Source: Terfezia claveryi
Lineage: Eukaryota; Ascomycota; Pezizomycetes; Pezizales; Pezizaceae
Reading direction: 5' to 3'
Length of the DNA: 64,000 nt
Assembly (NCBI GenBank): GCA_015179025.1
Contig: WHUX01000016.1
Span: 186,001-250,000, forward strand
Under the pieces are notes generated by a model. It made no database searches. It saw only the letters and a list, made by a program, of their open reading frames with translations, and had not been told where the DNA came from. The position numbers and the translations under genes were made by a program. This document shows positions 55,527 to 64,000 of the stretch, piece after piece. The stretch's first letter is position 1; each line of letters begins with the position of its first letter.

Positions 55527-56452
55527 TGTTCTGGGCCGCTCGCGGGCATCGGCCGCCCGCGGCAGCATATGCCTCCCGCGACGGCACATCTACTATGCCC
55601 CTCGCGGGCAATTTATTACATTACTGTATTTAGTGCATAACGCACTTTGAATTTATAACAATATAGACATATTCAACGGGTTAGAGTTAATCTAATTGAT
55701 ATGATTTATGTGTCTGAGGGACAATATAAATGGATCGTAATACGAAAGTCTATTATGGCATGTGGTGTTATCTTGCTCTATTAGAAGATAAAGTGGTAAG
55801 TTAAACTCATTAGTATAAGTAATATAATAATGTTATTAGCCGGAGTCTGCTATATCTGTAATGACAATATTGGATTCACCTTTATGACTCGTTGAACAAG
55901 CCAATACACTTGTACAATCTCGTCAATCAAAGGTAATATGCAAAAGTTATAGCCTGAATATCACCTTTTTCCAACCAAAGATTTTGAACCAGCAACTGAT
56001 CTTATGGGCTTGCACAATGATACTCTAGGGACTCAACAATCCATAATCACTTTAGCTAATGCTTCTCGGCAGGCATCTACAGCAACTCGGGTTTCTGTCT
56101 CATGTATTTATGAAAAGTCGCGCTGCCGATGCTCAATAAATGGGTTGAAACGCTCACTCTTTTTTCATACCAAAGTGTTAGCAGACCATGACTGCAGTAA
56201 CCTCTCACCTCTAGCTGAACGGACACATATTGGACTACTGGATTATAGCCCAATTGATGTGGAGGATGACTCCATCGACCCGGAGGGCAACTAATAGCCT
56301 ACTTGTATAAATTTAATATAGCTCTAGTTAGGTATATTTGTATTAATTCTAGTACGTTATATACTAAATGTAGTAATTATATAAATTGCCCGTGAGGGGC
56401 ATAGTGGGTATGCCGCCCGGGGGCGGCCGATGCCCGCGAGCGGCCCGGAACA
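55527..56452. mobile_element. 926-bp element with long GC-rich terminal inverted repeats, nested in copia
   Basis: The tips TGTTCTGGGCCGCTCGCGGG (left) and TGTTCCGGGCCGCTCGCGGG (right, inverted) start TIRs that extend ~150 bp inward through CATCGGCCGCCC, ACTATGCCCCTC.CGGGCAAT and the AT-rich block CATTTAGT..ATAACG. The outer 90 bp is very GC-rich and self-complementary. Inside is a 96-codon ORF (56004-56294) of unknown function ending in SPIDVEDDSIDPEG. The element separates the copia upstream coding remnant from its RT region. No target-site duplication was certain. A related right end is at 41.7-42.0 kb. Confidence 0.7.
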
Positions 56453-56459
56453 TATATAC

Positions 56460-57491
56460 AAAAATCACCCAAGATGCAATTCCAAAAGATGCAAAGATTG
56501 TAGATCCAAAATGGGTCTGTGCAATCAAACGAAAAAGCTGATGGAACCATCGATAAATGCAAGGCGAGGAAGGACGAAAAAGAATTCACTCAAGAAGACG
56601 GAGTGGTACGATTCTGATAAAATATATGGACAAATGATGAGGCCAGAAACCCTCAAAATCCTGTTAGATATTGCTCTACGCAAAAAATGAGTAATCCGCC
56701 AATGGGATATGTAGCTGCTTATCTGCAAGCACTACTTCACCATGATGTCAGATATCAATGAAAATGGCGAAGTTGAATATTGGAAGCTAAATAAAATTTA
56801 TATTGTCTAAAACAGGCCGCATGAATGGTTTAAGATCCTGGAAAAAAAAATCCTATTTTTGGCGGGTCTCGACCAATGTAGTCGATGAAGGGACCTATGT
56901 TAATGAAGAAAGATCAGTCATAATAGGAACCCATGTCGATGATCTCCTGGGTATTGCACCCACTGAGGCTTTGCTCGACCAAGCTGAGCAATTAGCCCAA
57001 GAATATGTTAAGCTTGAGAAAAAAGGAGGGCCAGTAAGATTATTAGGGATTGTAGCTCAATGGTATAAGGAAGGGATCCAGGTCATAATGACCCAAAAGG
57101 CTCTGATAAAATCCATGACGAAAGCCCATCTGCAAGGCATACCTCAACCGCTACCTTCAAATCTAGCTACAGAAGAAGAGGCGATGCTAAATCTTAAACC
57201 CTACCAAGCACTGGTAGGAGGCCTATTATATATAGCTAGGATGACAAGACCGGACATATTGATCATAGATATCATTATCTACACCAAGAAGAAAAATTGG
57301 TGATTAAGGCGATCTCTGGAAGAGACGGGACGAAAATTCAAGCTAAACAGCTGAAGGAAGACATAGGGAATTTTAATCCAGCAGACATCTTTACAAAACT
57401 TACCCAAATGAGCACTATTACCACATGGAAAAACAGATTCCGAGAAGGGAGGGTGTTTGGAAATACGTATAACTCACGTAGACTCATGTGA
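56460..57491 (+). pseudogene. Ty1/copia reverse transcriptase-RNase H remnant
   Basis: Copia RVT_2 segments in order but broken frames: KDAKIVDPKWVCAIKR (56490 on), a KARK...FTQEDGV-like segment, RPETLKILLDIALRKK, VAAYLQALLHHDV, EYWKLNK, then in one frame VIIGTHVDDLLGIAP (the HVDD form of the YVDD active site), GGPVRLLGI, PYQALVGGLLYIARMTRPDI. The RNase H C-terminal segment NFNPADIFTKL precedes the right LTR. Multiple stops and deletions, including loss of most of the RNase H core after RPDI, make it inactive. Confidence 0.88.
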
Positions 57492-57605
57492 AGTGGAAGA
57501 ATCTTATGGATATAAACCCTGGAATCGCCAGTGGTGAATGAGCAAGAAAAGCAATACGATAAGTTCTAGATCCAACTTATTACATTTATTACATACTTTG
57601 ACCTG
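57454..57605 (+). repeat. 3' LTR of the copia element (approximate)
   Basis: The segment starts TGTTTGG directly after a GAGAAGGGAGGG polypurine tract and is similar to 54682-54840. Divergence of roughly one base in six from the left LTR, by eye, indicates an old insertion. Confidence 0.65.
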
Positions 57606-58487
57606 CATCCAACGAAGATGAGTGCCCTACAAATCCTGAATTTCTACGTCATAGCGGGAACAATTAGTGATCTCGATGACAGTGACGAAATAGTAAATAT
57701 AAATCATCCAACTGAGGCGATCAGAGTACTTACCAACCACCCTTGATGCATAAGAATCAGAATTGATCTCGGTCAACAAATGATTCCCGCTCTTAGACAA
57801 GCCTAGTCCTCCCATCACATGTACAAAAGCATTTGGTGATCCTGCCGAGTAATCAGCAGCCACGAGTTGTAGCAACATTGGTAGCTTCAATGGTGATATT
57901 TATTGTACATAGTTCGATCATTCGTTAGCATTCTGGGATTTTGCAGTATATATCAGCATGGTGCATAAGCACTGGACCGAATCCTGGAGCAAATGCAAGC
58001 CTGGGGTATCACCTATGGTAAGGCAAGGGCTGTGCTCACTATATATATAGAAACCGTTAACGGGATTGGATTATGCATGAAATCGTGCCAACCAGGAATC
58101 GGTGAACAAAGTCTACATAGCGGGTTAAACGGTAAGTGAATCTAGACCACAAAAATCCCACATGCAATGGTTGAAGGATTGGATCATGAGTAAAAATCGC
58201 ACCATAGGCTCCGCCTGCATCGGAGCCTACGTTGGTATGCGATTTTGTATAAATTCAACCCTTTTGTCCCTGTCATCAATCTTTTATTCTCATCATCATC
58301 TCCTCCACCCAAATCCGCAGTCGTGATCACCAATTCCTTTAGGCTCCGCATTGATCTCTGGATCCGCTAGTCTGCTTCTACCTACTTCCACTTTCAGCAA
58401 TACTCTAAGGACAGTACCTATATATAGATACTGTACAACAAGAATATCCTGATCCCAGCTACAGCTATAATACAAGAGCAATTCATA
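57606..58487. other. Intergenic; promoter region of the cupredoxin gene
   Basis: No gene is assigned. A minus-strand frame (57720-57875: VAADYSAGSPNAFVHVMGGL) followed by a GTAAGT-like donor looks exon-like but has no recognised family and no partner. TATATATATAG at about 58040 is a possible TATA-type element. Confidence 0.45.
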
Positions 58488-59145
58488 ATGAAATTCATGA
58501 CCACTCTCTCGCTCTTTATTTGCCTTCTCATGGCCCCGTTGCTTTCTTGCGCATTGGCAACGAATGTCGAAGCCAGGGATGATGCTGGGGATGATGCTGG
58601 GGATGACGATACCCTTCTCACACGTGACAAAATTCCAAGTCGTCACTACGTGAGTCCCTCCGATTCAGGACGGCTTCGACCCTAATAACAATACTGTGAA
58701 AGCTAATAAACATGCATCATAGGTCCAAGTAGGTGGTCCCAACATCTTCGCCTACACTCCATCTTTTGTTTTCGCCAAACCTGGAGACACGATTTTCTTC
58801 GAATTTCTTCAAGCCAATCACACCCTTACGCAAAGTTCTTTCCTCAAGCCATGCTCTCCACTACCTGGTGGGGTTGATTCGGGTTTCAAACCCAATCCCA
58901 AGGGTATTAGGGAATTACAGACTTTTCTATTTACGGTGCCGGCTGGAAATGAACCATTATGGTTCTATTGCAAGCAGGGAACCCATTGTAGTAAACTTGG
59001 TGAGTGGAAAATCCAACTTTTCTGGAGTGAGATCATTGGGGGTTGGTACTGACTAGGCCGTATAGGTATGGTTTTTGCTATCAATCCAACCGTGGAGAAG
59101 GACTTTACTACTTTTTTCGCGAGGGCAAAGGGATTAATCGACTAA
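58488..59145 (+). CDS. Secreted cupredoxin (extracellular blue-copper-like protein)
   Basis: Join 58488..58649, 58723..58999, 59066..59145 gives 172 aa. Donors are GTGAGT in both introns, acceptors ATAG, and phases agree. The signal peptide (MKFMTTLSLFICLLMAPLLS) is followed by a short Asp-rich linker with a repeated DDAG unit, then a cupredoxin domain: IFAYTPSFVFAKPGDTIFFE, NHTLTQSSFLKPC, FTVPAGNEPLWFYCKQGTHC, SKLGM. The candidate copper ligands are the His in NHTLTQS, Cys in FYC, His in GTHC and Met in KLGM, matching a type-1 site. Fungal proteins of this kind are secreted or wall-associated; their electron-transfer partner is unknown. The final exon is short and ends FARAKGLID. Confidence 0.88.
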
Positions 59146-59546
59146 TGGACTGGGGTGTATTACAAGAGGCAGCGTATGAAGTGGTAGGGATGTTGGGATG
59201 GGAGAATATAAGAGGGGAGCTTGTGGGTGGGAGGGTATCCGGGTGTGAGGGGGAAAATGTTTGCAAGCGGCCGATTGGTTTACATTCTCGTTGTGCATTT
59301 CAATATAAGTGGAAGTTGTTCTACTCACGTAACTAACACTTGGTGCTTTACCCAAAAATCAGTGTGGGAAAGATTGAAGTACAGTATTCATACTGTGCTT
59401 ATTCTCCGGAATGACAACCCTTGCCCTGCAATATATACCTATATACTCGCTATATAGGACTGTATTATCATGATACTCCGTGCTTGAGGCTTTATGTCCT
59501 ACATCACTTATCTTATCCTGCTAATAATTGTCCCAATATCTGGAAT
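59146..59546. other. Intergenic between convergent genes
   Basis: About 400 bp between the stops of the cupredoxin and SDR genes; no gene seen. Confidence 0.55.
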
Positions 59547-60611
59547 TTATGGCAAGCAATATCCACTAAAATAGTCAGCAAATCATCTTCCAAGATCAAC
59601 AAGACCTCTCCTATAAGATATCGCTTACCCATCAACCCTGATATCGCTTCCAGTAGTAAATGTACTAGCATCACTCGCAAGGTATAAGTACGCTCCTTTG
59701 AGCTCATTTGCGAGCCCTTCACGCTTCATCGGTGTTAACTGCCTCCAGATCTTTTTTGTATCCTCAGCAGCAAAACTGGAGATATCTGTTGCGATGTAGC
59801 CTGTGGAATGCCGCATATATTAACATACTTTTCTCCAACTTAGGGAATCCGGTCATACGGATGAATTGGAGCCAAAGCTCACAATCACACTCACTAAAGA
59901 GCCAAACCTACCTGGACTGATGCTGTTCACCCTGGCAAATTCTGCCCACTCTACCGCAAGGCCTCTGCAGTAGTGAATGACTCCTGCCTTGACGGCATTG
60001 TATGCGGTTTGTAATTGTGGAATGTTCACGATATGTCCAGATATGCTCGCCGTGGCGATAAAAGAACCACTGCCTTGCTTCTTAAAGTATTTTCCAGCTG
60101 CCAGAGCGGAGTAGTAGACGCTGTCAAGATCGGTTGCAACAACCTTCTTATAGTGCTCAACCTATGCACCAGACAACTCCCGAAGGGAATGCAACGTCAG
60201 TTCCAGGGTGTCTAACAAGCTGCAAGGTAAATTTTAACGCACCCCTTCTTCCGCGGCGTCCAAAATCGCTCCCTTGGACCATGGAATACCAGCATTTGCT
60301 ATAAAAATATCTAACCTCCCACCTAGTTCCTCCTCGACCTGCTCTTTTACAGCACTCTCAACAGCTTGCTGATCTGTCACGTCCACTTTAAAGGCCTTGC
60401 ATTTCACACCCCATCGGTTTGCAATCTCCTCTGCTGCATCATGTGCCTTAGGGTTCGAATTGTACCATATTATTACATTAGCACCAGCTTCAGCAAAGCA
60501 GTCTGCGACGGCAAAACCAATTCCAGCACCGGCGCCCGTAACAATAGCGGTTTTTCCCTTGAGCGAGAACAATGGGAGGACCGGATCACCATCACGGGGA
60601 GTGTAAGGCAT
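59547..60611 (-). CDS. Short-chain dehydrogenase/reductase (mannitol/sorbose-type)
   Basis: Four exons: complement(59547..59565, 59629..59800, 59912..60161, 60243..60611), 269 aa. The last exon is only 19 nt and restores the family ending VDGGYCLP. Coenzyme motif [17 protein letters not shown] motif ([10 protein letters not shown]), Ser in TASISGHIV and the catalytic YNAVK are present. The classical-SDR length and the sequence [12 protein letters not shown] after WYN fit fungal NADPH mannitol dehydrogenase/L-sorbose reductase-like enzymes, though substrate cannot be fixed from sequence. I took the ATG at 60611; an in-frame upstream extension exists but starts with a non-ATG codon. Confidence 0.92.
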
Positions 60612-62030
60612 TATGTGACGATGTTGGGTGAAGTGCAATGAATTGGATTTGACTCGAGTGTGTAAGGTTGTACTTTGGGTACCCGGAGAGGGTCTATAAG
60701 GGTTGATAATGTGAACGTTGGGGGCGGTGCGGAGTTAAGGTCTGGAATATGCGGGCAATCTACCGATGATGTTGACAGCAGCACACCTCTTACTAGTAGT
60801 GGCATTAGTGTACAGTAGTCTAGACTATGAAGGCGTTTATAACTCGGTGTAATATTGATGAGTAGTTATATAAATCTTGAAATAACTCTTGTAGTATGGC
60901 TCAAACCTTAAGTTTGGCTTCAGGCCTTCTTTATGATTGCACCTTTATTTGCCGAGATCCGAGAATCTTGGAGCGAAAGGTTCAGTAAGGGAAAATGTGA
61001 TATGTACTGAAAACTGGTGATGAACTTAATTGATGTGGGGCAGTCTCGGTACTACGGTGCGATATCTCTACGAGAGGTTGTGCCAACCAGACTAGGTGCG
61101 ATATCCCAAGATGCAGATCGAATACGGAAGTCCTGATTCTGAGTCGCTCACAGGCTTTCCTATTTGGGACTTTCATATGCACATGTTTATGCATAGCTAT
61201 CCATACTTGGCATATGCACAGCTGCTGAAATTCAACCGTACAACACCAAATGGCCATCTCAATTGACACGCCTCTCCCAGCTCACCCCCACCCCCAGGGT
61301 GTCAATAGTGAGTGACAGGAAGCACCTTGTATGCAGGAGATCCAGGTTCATTCTGATTGGATCACTAGTGGAAAGTTAATCAGTATCTGGACTGTGACGG
61401 CATTCGAGCATCATCAATACAAATGGAAAAAATCCGACCAAAGGGGGGGCGCTCTCAACCAAACGGCTCCAAAGAGGGGTTTCTTTGCCACAACTAGGTA
61501 TGACAACATGGGGTCATACCTATTACCGGGGGGGTGGGAGATGGTTCTCGCGGATAGATTAGTTGGCGGGCATGTTGATCAGTACATATCTGTAGTGGCG
61601 GTAGATGGAGATGAGGATCGAGATAGAGGTGGGGAAGCTCGAATTATTTATTCCACGCAACTACTGCGGACCCTTTTCCTATTCCAACATATCACCAACA
61701 TTGACCTTACATCCTGCTAACCCCCTTTGGTACGGAATCCATGTGAGCACCTAATCCGGTATACAGTTACCTGATTGCAGGCAGCGGTAAGGTAACGAAG
61801 TGCTCAGTAGGATGCATTTATGCAGTTGGTGGAAAGTTGGACACTTGGACGAGAGTATGTTGGGGCAACGAGGGGGTTAATGTATAGCTCTGATCATATT
61901 CTAATAATTGTTTATGCTACGCATGTCAACAAGAGATGCATATGCATATGCTCCGAACGCCTCTTTACACTGGCTGTTGATATTATACATCTAGATCTTA
62001 ATGCAGGGGCCAAACATGTTTGCGGGGAGA
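60612..62030. other. Intergenic, no gene supported
   Basis: 1.4 kb. It contains one copy of the dispersed motif (61077-61095), lying between two GGTGCGATATC repeats (61056 and 61095). The open frame at 61331-61720 has no recognised domain. Confidence 0.5.
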
Positions 62031-63930
62031 TTATTCCCGGAATTGTGCATCAACCTCCTCCCATAGCTCAAAAAATCCACGGAACAACTTTGTTCCTAGA
62101 CCAGGATCAAGGGCACCGGTCGTAGCTCTGATGCTATGCATACTGAGCTGGGGCAAACCTGCATCAATAGCCCTGACCCCCATAGCACTGCTGAGCATTG
62201 GCCCAACTGTTCCTCCTGATCGAGAATCATTTCGAATCTGGAAAACCTGTAACTCGGAGCCACATTTCCTTGCAACTTCAGAGAGGAAAGCGGTAGAGAT
62301 CGAGTCTGTGGTCATATGTCCATTGCTGTCGGCGGCAATAGTGATACCAACATTCAGCTTTGGCATATGGTCGGTAAGGTAGGCGGAGACGAACTAAAAA
62401 CTACATGTCAGCGAGGATTCACAAAGGCGAATTAGCTATTCTCACATTGGGGTTGACAGCGTGAGTGACATCTGCAGAGAGGAGGAAGCTGTTCGCGTAG
62501 GTCTGGGCCAGAAAACTCTATAAGGAGTACCAAGTTAGCAAGAATCTTTGAACGTAGCTGGGAGAATTCCTTACACTTCTACCTTGTCCATTCTCGGTAA
62601 AGGTGTCCACAATCCTTTCCACGACTCCCGGAAGGAAGTTGCCTGCTGCACCCTGTCTCAATCTGCTTCCGATCTCCTCATCATCAAAAAGACCCACAAG
62701 AGCAACCGAGGCGCCTTTTGCTGCCAGATCTGTTGCCTCCACTAGACCTTCAACAGCAGCCCATGAGCATAGCTTGTCATCGATCCGAGGCGCAAAAATA
62801 AATTCCCTGCCCATTCCACCGGTAACACCCGGCTGTGTGTCAAAAAGCTCCAGCTCCCAATTCAAAATGGTGGAGTAATCGGATACACCAAGCTCTGTCG
62901 CTATTAACTGGACCAGTTTTGGAGGTTGTGTTGCCGCAAAAGTGCCAGCATTAGCACCATGAGCCTTCATGTGCTCCTCCAGAGCTTGTTGTTCTTCGAA
63001 AGGACCTGATATACCAATCACAGGTACCATTTGCGTTTCCTTATTGAAGGGTCCATATGATGGCTGACCGAAATGTGGAGCTAGCGTGGGAATCCTTGCA
63101 ACTGCGAAAATCGTCAGCCTCGGTCATGACTGTCAAATTGTGCTGGACAAGTACTTACTGGGCCAGCCCAATTTCACAAGCCTCGACGCAATCTTTCCGT
63201 CAGACTGCTTGACAATAACCCTTCCTCCGATTCCCAGATCCCGATCAAACCATGTGTTGTTCAATGCTCCGGCGTAGGGTGCAACACCCAACATTGTGTA
63301 GCCTTCTACACTCGCCTTCTTTGACACTGGTTTTACTATATGTCGTATCTTTGGTCAGCACCCCCCCTCCAGAAATATGCGGGTGGGTTTACCTCGAGCG
63401 GTAAGAGCATCAATATGACCAGCTACCATTCCAACTCCATTGTCCCCAACCTTGTACTTCTCCCCAACCACGAAAGCAATTAGACTGCTTCCGTTTCTAC
63501 TGAGAAAATATTTGCCCCCACGTTCAAGTTTCACCTTCCCCGTAGTCCAATTTTCCCGCTCGTTAAGCTGAAGGTATCCAGCTTTATGTAACTTGCTCTC
63601 GAAATACCCGACAGCGTGGAAAACTGTGGGATTCTCATTGATGAAGTTTAAGAATGGCTGGGTATATTCCGACGCGTGTCGGCACTTCCTCTGTTGTTCT
63701 TCAGGCGTACTGGTAGCCTGTTCGAGTGCATCTATATGCATTTGGAACTTGCGCAGCTCGGCAGGCCCAGCGTTTCCGCTGGCGACAGCTCTCAACAGGA
63801 TTTTGAGCTGATGGTCAGTGGTAGCAGCCTTCGCAATGCGCCTGACTATGTCGCTATCCGTTGATCTAACCTGGGCTGGTGCCTCGCTCTTGATCGCAGG
63901 GTGGTCATCAACAGTTCCCGAATTAGCCAT
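62031..63930 (-). CDS. M18 aspartyl aminopeptidase / vacuolar aminopeptidase I-like
   Basis: Five exons: complement(62031..62393, 62446..62517, 62575..63101, 63159..63335, 63393..63930), 558 aa, all phases consistent. Motifs of the dinuclear-zinc M18 family are present: AGHIDALT, GVAPYAGALNNTWFDRDLGI, LNWELELFDTQPG, FAPRIDDKLCSWAAVEGL, LVGLFDDEEIGS, LSADVTHAVNPNF, and near the end SAMGVRAIDAGLPQLSMHSIR. The ~90-residue N-terminal part (DSDIVRRIAKAATTDHQLKI, MHIDALEQATS) is longer than in cytosolic aspartyl aminopeptidase and would suit a propeptide as in yeast Ape1, which reaches the vacuole by the Cvt/autophagy route; that is inference. Confidence 0.93.
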
Positions 63931-64000
63931 ATCTCTAACCTCAACTAATCTGCCGCCGCTGGCTCGTCCGAGAGGTGTAGGAGTGGCTATGGAAGCTGAA
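63931..64000. promoter_or_regulatory. Upstream edge of the M18 aminopeptidase gene
   Basis: The last 70 bp are upstream of the start codon and too short to interpret. Confidence 0.4.

Larger units (their letters stand above)
54682..57605 (+). mobile_element. Decayed Ty1/copia LTR retrotransposon
   Basis: Two related ~155-bp terminal segments start TGTT: 54682-54840 and 57454-57605. They share AGTCATGTGAASTGGAAGA, TCTTATG.ATATAAA, GCCAGTGGTGAATGAGC and TTATTACATTTATTACATA. The right LTR is preceded by a purine tract (GAGAAGGGAGGG). RT/RNase H remnants lie just upstream of it, and a 926-bp long-TIR element sits inside. The exact 3' limits of the LTRs are uncertain because similarity fades past CTTTGACCTG. 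Confidence 0.75.

Noticed and set aside
60451..60480. tRNA B-box-like sequence GGTTCGAATTGTACC
   Set aside because: It lies inside the SDR coding exon and no cloverleaf can be formed around it.

Overview
The window is genomic DNA of a filamentous ascomycete (Pezizomycotina). The signs are short introns (mostly 50-110 nt) with GTRNGT donors and CTRAC branch points, UTR-sized gaps between genes on alternating strands, and fungal gene families (Acl4, EMC2, Atg5, CENP-T/Cnn1, Shy1, xylitol dehydrogenase, DUF427, vacuolar-type M18 aminopeptidase). I cannot place it below subphylum. No convincing tRNA, rRNA, CRISPR or bacterial-type feature was seen. Splice joins given below were derived by eye from donor, acceptor, branch point and reading-frame agreement.

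Layout. 0-11.5 kb is a dense housekeeping block: Acl4-like TPR ribosomal chaperone (5' end outside the window), PAC4-type proteasome chaperone, EMC2, deoxyhypusine synthase, a mitochondrial-type rhomboid protease, xylitol dehydrogenase and NMN adenylyltransferase. 11.5-32.7 kb is gene-poor and accessory. It holds a GH5 pseudogene, a small DUF427 gene, a Ty3/gypsy scrap, and a ~2.8 kb segmental duplication carrying an ankyrin-repeat gene (one intact copy, one decayed copy hit by a MITE). Between the two copies lies a PIF/Harbinger-type transposon remnant whose transposase is itself split by another MITE. 32.7-39.8 kb is a second housekeeping block: atg5, shy1/SURF1, CENP-T and an Asnsd1-type asparagine-synthetase-like gene. 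39.8-64 kb alternates genes (a small KEX2-type secreted precursor, omega-amidase/Nit2, acyl-CoA dehydrogenase, a GPI-anchored cysteine-rich protein, a cupredoxin, an SDR, an M18 aminopeptidase) with transposon-derived DNA, including a decayed Ty1/copia element that contains a 926-bp long-TIR element.

Functional themes: organelle and proteostasis genes (proteasome and ribosome chaperones, EMC, rhomboid, Shy1, Atg5, vacuolar aminopeptidase) dominate the core blocks. There is no biosynthetic cluster. The items most worth follow-up are the two-repeat KEX2-type precursor at 43.0-43.4 kb, two single-base frameshifts in G/C homopolymers that break essential genes (deoxyhypusine synthase, CENP-T) and look like sequence errors, three TA-flanked MITE-like elements (one with its empty site preserved in the paralog), a dispersed 16-19 bp motif with one apparent insertion event, and the long-TIR element with a related end 14 kb away.
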